A stretch of DNA of 64,000 nt from Sulfitobacter geojensis (GTDB taxonomy: Bacteria; Pseudomonadota; Alphaproteobacteria; Rhodobacterales; Rhodobacteraceae): NCBI RefSeq assembly GCF_000622325.1, contig NZ_JASE01000005.1:2976001-3040000 (forward strand), given 5' to 3'. The notes below the pieces were generated by a model, which ran no database searches, was not told the DNA's origin, and saw only the letters and a list, made by a program, of their open reading frames with translations. The position numbers were made by a program, and so were the translations under genes. Within the stretch, counting starts at the first letter, position 1, and each line of letters starts with the position of its first letter. This document shows, one piece after another, positions 9,713 through 19,122 of the stretch.

Positions 9713-11707
9713 ATGCCAACAACGCCCAACGCCCTGCGCACCCTCACCGAAGATCCCGATTTCGCGATCACCCTGTCCGACGGATGCCGCCTTTCGGCGC
9801 GGGTCTGGATGCCCGAAGATGCCGGTGACGATCCTGTGCCGGTGATCCTTGAATACCTGCCCTACCGCAAACGCGACGGCACCTGCGCGCGCGATGCCCT
9901 GACCCATCCGTGGTTTGCCGAGCGCGGCTATGCCTGTGTGCGCGTCGACATGCGCGGCAATGGCGACAGCCACGGCGTGATGGAGGACGAATACGCCCCG
10001 CAAGAACAGGCCGACGCGGTCGAGGTGATTAATTTTCTGGCCGCGCAACCGTGGTGCAACGGCCGTGTCGGCATGATGGGGATCAGCTGGGGCGGATTTA
10101 ACGGATTGCAGGTTGCCGCCCTCGCCCCCGAACCGCTCAAGGCTGTCATTACCCTGTGCTCCACCGTCGACCGTTTTGCCGATGACATCCATTACAAGGG
10201 CGGCTGCCTGCTGAATGAAAACCTCGGGTGGGGGGCGACCATGTGGTCCTACTCCTCCAAAGCGCCCGATCCTGCGCTGCGCCCCGACTGGCGCGAGATG
10301 TGGCTGGAGCGGCTCAAGGCCGAACCGTTCCTGCCGGAAACCTGGCTGCGCCATCAACGCCGCGATGCCTATTGGCGCCACGGTTCGGTCATCGAGGATT
10401 ACAGCGCGATCAAGGCCAAGGTATTGGCCGTCGGCGGCTGGGGCGACGCCTATAAAAACGCCGTGCCCCAACTGGTCGAAGCGCTGCCGGACGCCAAAGG
10501 TATTGTCGGCCCTTGGGTCCATAAATACCCCCATTTCGCTGTGCCCGAACCGCGCATCGGCTTTCTGCAAGAGGCGCTGCGCTGGTGGGACCGCTGGCTC
10601 AAGGACGCGGACACAGGCGTTGAAAATGATCCCGATTACCGCGCCTATCTGATGGACGGTGTGCGCCCTGCCCGCTGGTATGCCGAACGCCCCGGCCGCT
10701 GGATTGCCGAGGCAAACGGCGCCACCGCGCACCTTGACACGCAGGCGCTACACCTGACCGACACAGGGCTCAGCCCGACAGCCGGACCGCTTACCCAAAC
10801 CGTCACCTCGCCCGCCCATTGTGGTGCCGAATCCGGTGAATACTGCGCCATTTGGCTTGGCCCCGAAACGCCGGGCGATCAGCGTGGTGATGACGCCCTT
10901 TCCACCACCTTTGACAGCGCCCCGCTGGAACAGGACATGGATATCGTCGGCGCACCGCAGATTACCCTGACCCTTGCCAGCGACCAGCCCCAAGCCCAGA
11001 TTGCTGTGCGCCTTAATCATATCCACCCCGATGGCGCGGCGACACGTATTACCTATGGCGTGCTGAACCTGTCACACCGCACCAGTGCTGCCGATCCAAC
11101 CCCGATGCCACGCGGCACCGCGCAGGACATCACCTTTAAACTTGATCACATCGCCTACCGCGTGCCCAAGGGGCACCGCCTGCGTGTGTCGATTTCGGAT
11201 GCCTACTGGCCGCTGCTCTGGCCCTCCCCCACACCAACCAAGCTGTCCCTGTCCGCAGGCCGCATCGACATTCCGCAACGTCCCACCTTTGGCGGCGACG
11301 AACATTTCTTCGAACCGCCAACCGCCGCCGAGCCGTGGCAGGTGGACACCCTGCGCCCCGATGCGCATGTGCGCCGGCAGGAAACCGACACGGTCACCGG
11401 CACCGTCAGCCTGATCATCGAAGACGACTTTGGCGAGGTGCGCGACAGCGAGCATGGACTTGTCTCAGGCTCGGTCGCGCGCGAAAACTGGTCTATCCAC
11501 CCGGATGATCCGTTGTCCGCCAAGGGTACATGCCACTGGACCGACACGCTGACACGTGACGATATTGCCCTGCGCACCGAGGCCCGCTGCGAAATGACAT
11601 CCGATGCAACCCGGTTCCATTTGACCGCGCGCATCGAAGCCTTCGAAAACGACACTTTAATCTACAGCCGCGACGTGGCAAAGAGCATCGCGAGGGATCA
11701 CTTGTAG
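9713..11707 (+). CDS. CocE/NonD family serine hydrolase (X-Pro dipeptidyl-peptidase type)
   Basis: A 664-residue cytoplasmic hydrolase. The N-terminal alpha/beta-hydrolase domain has the conserved YLPYRKRDGT and RGYACVRVDMRGNGDSHGV segments and the nucleophile elbow MGISWGGFNGLQ (Ser about residue 125). The second half is the jelly-roll domain of the X-Pro dipeptidyl-peptidase C-terminal type, with ITYGVLNLSHR and HRLRVSISDAYWPLLWPSP. Family members cleave acyl-dipeptides or ester/amide substrates such as cocaine or glutaryl-7-ACA. Location just before a peptide-type ABC importer suggests that it processes an imported peptide or amide, but the substrate is unknown. Confidence 0.9.
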   Translation: MPTTPNALRTLTEDPDFAITLSDGCRLSARVWMPEDAGDDPVPVILEYLPYRKRDGTCARDALTHPWFAERGYACVRVDMRGNGDSHGVMEDEYAPQEQADAVEVINFLAAQPWCNGRVGMMGISWGGFNGLQVAALAPEPLKAVITLCSTVDRFADDIHYKGGCLLNENLGWGATMWSYSSKAPDPALRPDWREMWLERLKAEPFLPETWLRHQRRDAYWRHGSVIEDYSAIKAKVLAVGGWGDAYKNAVPQLVEALPDAKGIVGPWVHKYPHFAVPEPRIGFLQEALRWWDRWLKDADTGVENDPDYRAYLMDGVRPARWYAERPGRWIAEANGATAHLDTQALHLTDTGLSPTAGPLTQTVTSPAHCGAESGEYCAIWLGPETPGDQRGDDALSTTFDSAPLEQDMDIVGAPQITLTLASDQPQAQIAVRLNHIHPDGAATRITYGVLNLSHRTSAADPTPMPRGTAQDITFKLDHIAYRVPKGHRLRVSISDAYWPLLWPSPTPTKLSLSAGRIDIPQRPTFGGDEHFFEPPTAAEPWQVDTLRPDAHVRRQETDTVTGTVSLIIEDDFGEVRDSEHGLVSGSVARENWSIHPDDPLSAKGTCHWTDTLTRDDIALRTEARCEMTSDATRFHLTARIEAFENDTLIYSRDVAKSIARDHL

Positions 11708-11825
11708 CCAGACCGTTACATTACCATGCCTTTTAACGCTTGCGAGAAGGACTGAAATGCTTAACGTTGATTCATCAATCAATAAAACTTGCGCATAAGC
11801 GCAGACACCTCACGGGAGATATCCA

Positions 11826-13430
11826 ATGAATAACGAACTGAAACATCTGACGGGCAAAGTTGCCTCCGGCCTGATGACGCGCCGCGAATTTGTCGGCCGT
11901 GCCGCAGCACTTGGCGTAACGGCCGCTGTTGCCAATACCATGCTTGCAAACTCTGCCGCAGCAGACGGCCATGCCAAACCGGTACGCGGCGGCATGATGA
12001 AAATCGCCTCTTCCGGCGGTGAATCAACCAACACACAGGATCCGGCACTTGTCGCGTCCGAAGCGCCCCTGAACAACATCCGCGCGTGGGGCGAACTGCT
12101 GGTCGAAGTCGACGCCAAAGGCGAACTTGACTACCGCATGGCCGAAAGCGTCGAAGCATCCGCCGACGCCAAACAGTGGGTTTTCAAAATCCGCAAAGGC
12201 ATCCCGTTCTCCAACGGCAAAGATATGACACCGGACGACGTGCTGAAAACAATGCAGCGCCACTCCAACGAAGATGCGAAATCAGGTGCCTTGGGCATCA
12301 TGAAAGGCATCTCCGAGATGAAGGTCGACGGCGACAACTTCATCGTCAACCTTGACACCCCCAATGCCGACCTTCCCTTCCTGATGGCCGACTATCACCT
12401 GATGATCCAGCCCGGTGGCGGCATGGACAATCCGGGGGCCGCAATCGGTACCGGTGCTTACACACTTGAAATCGACGAACCCGGTGTGCGCCATGCCTTC
12501 AAACGCCGCGATGACTACTGGGATGCGGACAACCGTGGTTTTGCCGACGAAATCGAACAGCTGGTGCTGAACGATGCGACCGCGCGTACCGCTGCGTTGC
12601 AGTCCGGTCAGGTCCACATCATCAACCGCGTTGACCCCAAGGTTGCAGCCCTGCTTGACCGCGCGCCCAACCTGCGTGTTGAATCGGTTGCCGGCCGTGG
12701 CCACTATGTCTTTATCGCGCATAAAGACACCGCACCATTCGACAATAACGACGTGATGCTGGCGCTGAAATACGCCATCAACCGCGACGAAATGGTCGAC
12801 AAAATCCTGCGCGGCTATGGCACCAAGGGCAACGACATGCCGATCAACGCCGCCTACCCGCTGTTTGACGAAACCATCCCGCAGCGCGAGCATTCCATCG
12901 AAAAGGCCAAAGAGCATTACGCGAAATCCGGCCACGACGGTTCGCCGATCGTTCTGCGTGTGGCCGACGGTGCCTTCCCCGGCGCGGTCGATGCTGCCGC
13001 CCTGTTCCAGCAGTCCGCGCAAGCCGCCGGCATTCCGCTGGAAATCAAGCGCGAGCCTAACGACGGTTACTGGTCCGAAGTCTGGAACGTACAGCCTTTC
13101 TGTGCCTCCTACTGGGGCGGCCGTCCGGTGCAGGACCAGATGTATTCGACCGCCTATCTGTCGACCGCAGACTGGAACGACACCCGCTGGAAACGCCCCG
13201 AGTTTGACGAGATGCTCAACGCGGCCAAGGCCGAGCTGGACAACGCCAAGCGCAAGGAAATCTATTCCAAAATGGGCCGCATGTTGAACGAAGAAGGCGG
13301 TCTGATCCTGCCGATGTTCAACGACTTTGTGAACGGTGTGTCCAACAAAATCGGCGGTTGGGCCAACGACCCGAACGGTCCTGTGATGAACAACAAATCA
13401 CACATCAAATGCTGGGTGATGGACGCTTAA
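11826..13430 (+). CDS. ABC transporter substrate-binding protein, family 5 (peptide type), Tat-exported
   Basis: A 534-residue periplasmic binding protein of the peptide/nickel/opine family. The N-terminus carries a twin-arginine signal (TRREFVGRAAALGVTAA, Arg19-Arg20) ending near a SAAADG cleavage region, so it is probably exported folded. Family features include FKIRKGIPFSNGKDMTPDDV, the AIGTGAYTLEIDEPGVRHAFKRRDDYW block and the RTAALQSGQVHII segment. A good spacing to the two permeases and the ATPase downstream makes this one importer. The ligand is not identifiable; the neighbouring hydrolases suggest a peptide or amide. Confidence 0.94.
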   Translation: MNNELKHLTGKVASGLMTRREFVGRAAALGVTAAVANTMLANSAAADGHAKPVRGGMMKIASSGGESTNTQDPALVASEAPLNNIRAWGELLVEVDAKGELDYRMAESVEASADAKQWVFKIRKGIPFSNGKDMTPDDVLKTMQRHSNEDAKSGALGIMKGISEMKVDGDNFIVNLDTPNADLPFLMADYHLMIQPGGGMDNPGAAIGTGAYTLEIDEPGVRHAFKRRDDYWDADNRGFADEIEQLVLNDATARTAALQSGQVHIINRVDPKVAALLDRAPNLRVESVAGRGHYVFIAHKDTAPFDNNDVMLALKYAINRDEMVDKILRGYGTKGNDMPINAAYPLFDETIPQREHSIEKAKEHYAKSGHDGSPIVLRVADGAFPGAVDAAALFQQSAQAAGIPLEIKREPNDGYWSEVWNVQPFCASYWGGRPVQDQMYSTAYLSTADWNDTRWKRPEFDEMLNAAKAELDNAKRKEIYSKMGRMLNEEGGLILPMFNDFVNGVSNKIGGWANDPNGPVMNNKSHIKCWVMDA

Positions 13431-13442
13431 GGCGGCCTGATC

Positions 13443-14399
13443 ATGCACCCCATCTTAAAACTGATAGCTCAGCGCGTTGCGCTGGGCTTGATGCTCCTCT
13501 TCGCAGCATCCATCCTTATTTTCGGCGGCACAATGATGCTGCCCGGCGACGTGGCCCAGCAAATTCTTGGCCAGTCTGCGACCCCCGAAAGCCTCGCCAA
13601 CCTGCGCGCCGAACTGGGCCTGAACGACCCACCCGTTGCACGCTATTTCCAATGGCTCGGAGGCTTCCTTCAAGGCGATCTTGGCACCGCTTTAACCAAC
13701 GGGCGCGACATCGCCGAAAGTCTGGGCTCCCGCCTTGGCAACACGCTTTTCCTCGCCTTCTGGGCTGCCGTCATCTCGGTCCCGCTGGCCATCTTCCTTG
13801 GTCTGCTGGCCGTTCGCTACAAAGACCGCATTCCCGACAGGCTGATTTCGGCGGTGACCCTCACCACCATTTCAATCCCCGAATTCATGATCGGCTACGT
13901 GCTGATCTACTGGATTTCCATCCGCCTTGGCTGGTTCTCTTCTGTCGCCATCATCAATGACAGCATGTCACTGGGCCAGAAACTGAACGCCATCGCCATC
14001 CCCGTAATGGTACTGACCCTTGTTGTGCTGGCCCATATGATGCGCATGACCCGCGCGGCCATCCTGAACGTGATGCAATCGGCCTATATCGAAACGGCTG
14101 AACTCAAAGGCATGGGGATGCTGAAAATCATCGCCAAACACGCCTTTCCCAACGCCATTGCCCCCATCGTCAACGTGGTCATGATCAACCTCGCCTATCT
14201 TGTGGTTGGCGTGGTCGTCGTCGAAGTTGTGTTCGCCTATCCGGGCATGGGGCAATACCTTGTGGATCACGTCGCCAAACGCGATGTGCCGGTGGTGCAG
14301 GCCTGCGGCCTGATCTTTGCCGCCGTATACATCGGTCTGAACCTGATTGCCGACATCGTTTCCATTCTCGCCAACCCGCGTTTGAGGCATCCCAAATGA
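13443..14399 (+). CDS. ABC transporter permease (DppB type)
   Basis: A 318-residue integral membrane permease. It starts with MHPILKLIAQRVALGLMLLFAASILIF (first membrane helix preceded by the QR motif typical of DppB/OppB) followed by the periplasmic DVAQQILGQSATPESLANLRAELGLNDP block, and has the cytoplasmic EAA-type coupling loop ETAELKGMGMLKIIAKHAFPNA. It begins 12 nt after the binding-protein stop and ends at a TGA just before a repeat region that separates it from the second permease. Confidence 0.94.
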   Translation: MHPILKLIAQRVALGLMLLFAASILIFGGTMMLPGDVAQQILGQSATPESLANLRAELGLNDPPVARYFQWLGGFLQGDLGTALTNGRDIAESLGSRLGNTLFLAFWAAVISVPLAIFLGLLAVRYKDRIPDRLISAVTLTTISIPEFMIGYVLIYWISIRLGWFSSVAIINDSMSLGQKLNAIAIPVMVLTLVVLAHMMRMTRAAILNVMQSAYIETAELKGMGMLKIIAKHAFPNAIAPIVNVVMINLAYLVVGVVVVEVVFAYPGMGQYLVDHVAKRDVPVVQACGLIFAAVYIGLNLIADIVSILANPRLRHPK

Positions 14400-14400
14400 C

Positions 14401-14637
14401 TTTTTCCCCGAAAAAAGGCATTTCGTGCGACCACCGCGTATTTTCCACGAAAATGCGCCGGGAGGCACTCGGTAGCGTTCAACCCCCAAACAGTCGTGAC
14501 GGCGGGCGGGGCGTTGTTCTGACTGATTTTTCACCGAAAAAATCAATCCGTGCGACCACCGCGTTTTTGCCCTGCAAAAGCGCCGGGAGGCACCCGGTCA
14601 TTATGGTAAACCAGAAACGGGACGGCGGGCGGGGCGT
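14401..14637. repeat. Imperfect tandem repeat (2 copies, ~124-bp period) with conserved hairpin
   Basis: The 290-bp gap between the two permease genes consists largely of two related units, 14401-14514 and 14526-14637. Shared blocks are CGTGCGACCACCGCGT (14424 and 14549), GCGCCGGGAGGCAC, and GACGGCGGGCGGGGCGT (14498 and 14621). Between them each unit has a stem-loop: GCGtATTTTC/GAAAATgCGC in the first and GCGtTTTTGC/GCAAAAgCGC in the second. The arms differ between copies but pairing is kept, which is covariation. The gene order dppB-dppC is normally almost contiguous, so this looks like an inserted intergenic repeat family or a structured mRNA element. Confidence 0.7.
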
Positions 14638-14688
14638 CTTTGGCGCAGCCCAAAGAGCGCCGTACGACGGCCAAAGCGAGACAATCTC

Positions 14689-15504
14689 ATGAAGAATATC
14701 CCAATCTCCGCCATGATCGGCCTCTTCTTCACCGGCCTTTACTTTCTGATGGCCCTGTTTGCCCCTCTCATCGCCCCCTACGGCATGGCCGAAGTTGTGG
14801 GCGATGTCTGGGAACCCTCCTCTTCGCAGTTTCTGCTGGGCACCGACAGCATCGGGCGTGACCTGCTGACCCGCCTGATCTACGGCGGGCGTACCACGAT
14901 CTTTATTGCGACCATGGCGACCATCCTCAGCTTCACATTGGGGTCCGTGCTTGGCTTCTTTGCGGCCGTTTCTGGTGGCTGGGTCGATCAACTGATCTCC
15001 CGCTTTATCGACCTTATCATGTCGATCCCCTCGCTGATCTTCGCGCTGGTGGTCCTGTCGGTCATGCCAACCACCACCTTTATCCTGATCCTGCTCATGG
15101 GCCTTCTGGACAGCACCCGCGTCTATCGCCTGGCCCGTGCGGTGGCGGTCGATATCACCGTGATGGACTATGTCGAAGCGGCACGTCTGCGTGGCGAAAA
15201 AATCGGCTGGATCATCTTTCGCGAAACCCTGCCAAACGCCCTCTCCCCGCTGGTCGCGGAAATGGGCCTGCGCTTTATCTTCGCGGTGCTGTTCATCTCG
15301 ACCCTGTCGTTCCTTGGCCTTGGCGTACAACCGCCGCTGGCCGATTGGGGCGGCATCGTGAAAGAGAACAAGGAAGGCATCAACTACGGCATTCAAGCAG
15401 CCCTTTATCCTGCCTATGCCATCGCCACCCTGTGCATCTCGATCAACCTCGTGGCGGACTGGATCCTGAACCGCACCACATCACTTAAGGGAGGGCGCGG
15501 CTAA
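14689..15504 (+). CDS. ABC transporter permease (DppC type)
   Basis: A 271-residue membrane permease paired with the preceding DppB-type protein. It has an N-terminal membrane helix (GLFFTGLYFLMALFAPLIAPYG), the LLGTDSIGRDLLTRLIYGGRTTI block that is highly conserved in DppC/OppC proteins, and the coupling loop YVEAARLRGEKIGWIIFRETLPNA. The stop overlaps the start of the ATPase gene by 1 nt. The repeat-filled 289-bp gap in front of it is unusual for this operon type and could allow differential expression of the two permeases. Confidence 0.94.
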   Translation: MKNIPISAMIGLFFTGLYFLMALFAPLIAPYGMAEVVGDVWEPSSSQFLLGTDSIGRDLLTRLIYGGRTTIFIATMATILSFTLGSVLGFFAAVSGGWVDQLISRFIDLIMSIPSLIFALVVLSVMPTTTFILILLMGLLDSTRVYRLARAVAVDITVMDYVEAARLRGEKIGWIIFRETLPNALSPLVAEMGLRFIFAVLFISTLSFLGLGVQPPLADWGGIVKENKEGINYGIQAALYPAYAIATLCISINLVADWILNRTTSLKGGRG

Positions 15505-17156
15505 TGTCAGACCCACAGTCCAACACACCCCTGCTCAAAGTGCGTGGCCTTAAAATCGGGGCCACCATCTTCCCCCCCGGTGAACGCCCGCGCCCGATCG
15601 AAATCGTGCATGGCGTCGATTTCGACCTAGAGGGCGGCAAAGTGCTGGGCCTGATCGGGGAATCCGGTGCCGGCAAATCCACCATCGGGCTGGCCGCGAT
15701 GGCCTACGGGCGCGGTGGCGTGGAAATCACCGGCGGTGAGGTGCACGTCAATGGCCGCGACATCCTGCAATCGGGCATCCGCGATGTGCGCCGTTTGCGC
15801 GGTGGCGAAGTCACCTATGTCAGCCAATCCGCTGCCGCCTCCTTCAACCCTGCCAAAAAGATCATGGAGCAGGTGACCGAGGCCGCGATTTTCCAAAAGA
15901 AATTCACCAAAGCCGAGGCAGAAGCCCGCGCGGTCACCCTGTTTGAAAAACTGGGCCTGCCGGACCCTCAAAATATCGGCGAACGCTACCCCCATCAGGT
16001 GTCCGGTGGCCAGCTGCAACGCTGCATGACGGCGCTTGCGCTTTGTCCCGAACCCGATCTGGTGGTCTTTGACGAACCCACCACCGCGCTGGACGTGACC
16101 ACACAAATCGACGTGCTGGCCGCGATCAAGGAAGCGATCCGCGACACCGGCGTGGCCGCCCTTTACATCACCCACGACCTAGCCGTCGTCGCGCAGGTCT
16201 CCGACCACATCATGGTGCTGCAACAGGGGGCGATGGTCGAATACGGCACGACAGACCAGATCATCAACAACCCGCAAGAAGAATACACGCAGGCGCTGGT
16301 TTCCGTCCGCTCCATCGCACATGAGGAAAAGACACCAACCGACACGCCTTTGTTGCGCGTACAAAACATCACCGCGCGCTACCGTGGCACCGATTTCGAT
16401 GTGCTCAAGGATGTGAACGTCGACCTGCACCCGGGCCAGACCCTTGCCATTGTCGGGGAATCCGGTTCCGGCAAATCCACCCTCGCGCGGGTCATCACCG
16501 GCCTGTTGCCGCCATCACAAGGCAGCATCACCTTTGACGGGCGCACCCTGTCGCCAGACCTGCCCACCCGCAGCCTCGAAGATCTGCGCGAATTGCAGAT
16601 GATCTACCAGATGGCCGACACCGCCATGAACCCGCGCCAGACCGTGGGAACGATCATCGGCCGCCCGCTGGAATTCTATTTCGGCCTCAAGGGCAAAGCC
16701 AAACAAGCGCGCATTCAGGAACTGCTTGACGAAATCGAACTGGGCGACGGGTTTCAGGATCGCTATCCCGCGGAACTGTCGGGGGGGCAAAAACAACGTG
16801 TCTGCATCGCGCGCGCGCTGGCGGCCAAACCCAAGCTGATCATCTGCGACGAAGTTACCTCTGCGCTTGATCCACTCGTCGCGGACGGCATCCTGAAATT
16901 GCTGCTCAAGCTGCAAAAGATCGAAGATGTGTCTTACCTGTTCATCACCCACGATCTGGCCACGGTCAAAGCCATCGCCGACAGCATCGCGGTGATGTTT
17001 CAAGGACAGGTCGTGCGCTATGGTTCCAAGTCACAGGTGCTGGCACCGCCCTTTGACGATTACACCGATCTGTTGCTGTCCTCTGTCCCCGAAATGAAAC
17101 TCGGCTGGCTGGAAGAGGTGCTTGCGCATCGCAAAATGGAAAGTGCGGGCAACTGA
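15504..17156 (+). CDS. Dual ATP-binding protein of a peptide-type ABC importer (DppD-DppF fusion)
   Basis: A 550-residue protein with two complete nucleotide-binding domains. Domain 1 has Walker A GESGAGKST (~53), signature VSGGQLQR and Walker B VVFDEPTTALD. Domain 2 has Walker A GESGSGKST (~320), signature LSGGQKQR and Walker B IICDEVTSALD. Between them there is the oligopeptide-type C-terminal element of domain 1, here without an obvious Cys cluster. The fusion replaces separate DppD and DppF genes and completes the importer with the genes at 11826, 13443 and 14689. Confidence 0.94.
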   Translation: MSDPQSNTPLLKVRGLKIGATIFPPGERPRPIEIVHGVDFDLEGGKVLGLIGESGAGKSTIGLAAMAYGRGGVEITGGEVHVNGRDILQSGIRDVRRLRGGEVTYVSQSAAASFNPAKKIMEQVTEAAIFQKKFTKAEAEARAVTLFEKLGLPDPQNIGERYPHQVSGGQLQRCMTALALCPEPDLVVFDEPTTALDVTTQIDVLAAIKEAIRDTGVAALYITHDLAVVAQVSDHIMVLQQGAMVEYGTTDQIINNPQEEYTQALVSVRSIAHEEKTPTDTPLLRVQNITARYRGTDFDVLKDVNVDLHPGQTLAIVGESGSGKSTLARVITGLLPPSQGSITFDGRTLSPDLPTRSLEDLRELQMIYQMADTAMNPRQTVGTIIGRPLEFYFGLKGKAKQARIQELLDEIELGDGFQDRYPAELSGGQKQRVCIARALAAKPKLIICDEVTSALDPLVADGILKLLLKLQKIEDVSYLFITHDLATVKAIADSIAVMFQGQVVRYGSKSQVLAPPFDDYTDLLLSSVPEMKLGWLEEVLAHRKMESAGN

Positions 17157-17185
17157 TGCGCCCGCACCGTTAACCCCGCAAAACA

Positions 17186-17212
17186 TGCACCCCCCGGTGT
17201 ACTGGGGGTGCA
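17186..17212 (+). terminator. Stem-loop after the ABC importer operon
   Basis: A 9-bp perfect stem (TGCACCCCC with GGGGGTGCA) and a 9-nt loop lie 30 nt after the ATPase stop. There is no T-run, so termination strength is uncertain; the surrounding 190-bp gap is also rich in further short G/C runs. Confidence 0.45.
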
Positions 17213-17348
17213 CGGGGGGTGTACGCGGGGCGACACGGCTTTTTGCCATAAAAAACAGGCGTTAACCCCCGATTCGACGAACGCATGCTCATCTTTCGTT
17301 AACCCCCCCGCGCCCGCCACCATATGACCCCCAAACCGGAGCCGCCCC

Positions 17349-18185
17349 ATGGACAACAAACTCCTTCTGATCATTCTCGACGGCGTGCCCTACCGCAATT
17401 TCCGCCGCCTGTTCGGCAACCTTGAAGGCTGGGTGGACAGTGGGCAGGCTCGTGTCTGGAAACACCGCGCTGCCCTGCCCTCGACCTCTGCCTCCTGCTA
17501 CGCCACGATCCACACCGGCGTCACGCCACAGGAACACGGCTGCACCGGCAACGGCAATGTCTTCCGCCTGTCGCACAAGGACGTCTTTGCCCAGACCCGT
17601 GCCGCCGGCGGGGTCACAGGGGCCGTCGCCCACTCTTTCTGGTCCGAGTTCTTCAACCGCCATCCCTTTGATTACGTGCGCGATATTGAATACGACGAAC
17701 CCGACAGCACCAGCATCAACCATGGCCGTTTCCACACCATGACCGGTTACGGGCTGGTCAACCAGATGACCCCCTCAGACGTTGATCTCTTTGCCACGCT
17801 GACCAACCTCTGCCTGCGCTACGGGCTGAACTACGGGATGCTGCACACCTGCACCTTGGACAGCATGGGCCACCGCTTTTTCCACGAAAGTCAGGAAATG
17901 GACCACGCCTGCCACGTCATGGACGAAATGCTGGCCCCCTTCATCCCCAAATGGCTTGCGGCGGGGTACGAGGTGATCGTAACAGCGGATCACGGTCAGG
18001 ACGACCGCGGCCATCATGGCGGACGCGGTGCCTTACAACAGGAAACCGCGCTCTACTATTTCGGTCCTGCCAAGGGCCCCGCACCTGATGTTGTGATTGA
18101 TCAGGTGCAACTTGCCCCGACGATCCTGCACCGCCTCGGCGCAGAACCCGCTAACACCATGAAAGCCAAGAGCTTTCTGAGCTAA
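17349..18185 (+). CDS. Alkaline-phosphatase superfamily phosphodiesterase/nucleotide pyrophosphatase
   Basis: A 278-residue hydrolase. The metal-binding and catalytic signature of the superfamily is visible: IILDGVPY (Asp11), the nucleophile region LPSTSASCYATIHTG (residues 44-57), HTCTLDSMGHRF (Asp and His ligands) and TADHGQDDRGHHGGRG (Asp-His and distal His). It belongs with nucleotide pyrophosphatase/phosphodiesterase-like proteins that use two metal ions. There is no signal peptide, so it is probably cytoplasmic. It lies 190 bp after the ABC importer and may share its pathway, but the substrate is not evident. Confidence 0.85.
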   Translation: MDNKLLLIILDGVPYRNFRRLFGNLEGWVDSGQARVWKHRAALPSTSASCYATIHTGVTPQEHGCTGNGNVFRLSHKDVFAQTRAAGGVTGAVAHSFWSEFFNRHPFDYVRDIEYDEPDSTSINHGRFHTMTGYGLVNQMTPSDVDLFATLTNLCLRYGLNYGMLHTCTLDSMGHRFFHESQEMDHACHVMDEMLAPFIPKWLAAGYEVIVTADHGQDDRGHHGGRGALQQETALYYFGPAKGPAPDVVIDQVQLAPTILHRLGAEPANTMKAKSFLS

Positions 18186-18186
18186 A

Positions 18187-19122
18187 TCAATAAGGCCAGT
18201 CGCGCCGCCCCAGTGCCGCGACGCCCGTCACAACACGGTCAAAAAACGCCGCCGCCCGCGTGCTCATGTTGCGGGCGCGCAGACAGGCATGGACCATGCC
18301 CGCCTCATTGAACCACACGGCCTGCCCGCCCGCATGCAGCAGTGCATCACGGTAGGTTTCGCCGTCACTGGCCAGCGGATCACACGCCGCGCTGACAACG
18401 ACGGTAGGTGGCAAGCCGCTGAAATCATTGTCCTGAAGCGGTGCAAATCGCGGATCGTTCTCCGGCACATCCGCGCCGCCGGTCCGCACGGTTTTGTAAA
18501 ACGCGAGATCCGCCATCGTGAGCTGCGGCGCGTTGGCATGGGTCACATAGGACCCCTTGCTTTGATCACCGCCAAGGCCGGGGTAAATCAACACCTGCCC
18601 GACAACACGCCCATCTACGCGCCCGCGTGCATGGTGCGCCACGGCGGCCGCAAGGTTGCCCCCCGCACTGTCGCCGCACAGTACTATGTCGCCTCTGCGT
18701 TCCTGTGCAATCGCCGCGAACGCCGCCCATGCGTCGTTGAAACAGCGCGGAAAAACCGCCTCCGGTGCCAGCGCGTAATCCACTGAAATTACGTCATAAC
18801 CGGTACGCGCGCACAGCTCAGCACAGATGTCGTCATGGCTTTCCAGTCCGCCCACCACAAAGCCGCCGCCGTGATAGTAGATCACCGTGGTTCCGCTGTT
18901 GCCTGACGTGTACTGGCGGCAGGGCACTGCGCCGAAATCATGGTCCTGCACCGTCACCCCCGCAGGGCGCGGCGCATGGAAAACGCGGCACATGGTGTCA
19001 TATGCCGCGCGTTGTTCTGCGATGCTCATTTGCACCGCATCCGGCGGATAGGCCGCGTCCAGACGGGCGATATAGGCCCATGTTTCCGCGTCTATCAGCC
19101 TGGTATAGTCAGGGTCATTCAA
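18187..19122 (-). CDS. Alpha/beta hydrolase (hormone-sensitive-lipase-like esterase)
   Basis: An HSL/bHSL-type esterase of about 311 residues. It has the oxyanion-hole motif HGGG (residues 84-87), the nucleophile motif GDSAGGN (Ser152), and a C-terminal catalytic Asp/His region (CDPLASDGETY and MVHACL). I place the start at TTG 19122 because TTGA overlaps the stop of the acyl-CoA synthetase, giving MNDPDYTRLIDAETWAY; a second in-frame TTG lies 12 nt upstream, and no ATG occurs until well into the conserved part. Translation is therefore probably coupled to the synthetase. Confidence 0.88.
   Translation of the reverse strand: MNDPDYTRLIDAETWAYIARLDAAYPPDAVQMSIAEQRAAYDTMCRVFHAPRPAGVTVQDHDFGAVPCRQYTSGNSGTTVIYYHGGGFVVGGLESHDDICAELCARTGYDVISVDYALAPEAVFPRCFNDAWAAFAAIAQERRGDIVLCGDSAGGNLAAAVAHHARGRVDGRVVGQVLIYPGLGGDQSKGSYVTHANAPQLTMADLAFYKTVRTGGADVPENDPRFAPLQDNDFSGLPPTVVVSAACDPLASDGETYRDALLHAGGQAVWFNEAGMVHACLRARNMSTRAAAFFDRVVTGVAALGRRDWPY

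Noticed and set aside
9635..10732. 365-codon open frame on the minus strand
   Set aside because: It covers the conserved catalytic domain of the CocE/NonD hydrolase in antisense and shows no family features of its own.
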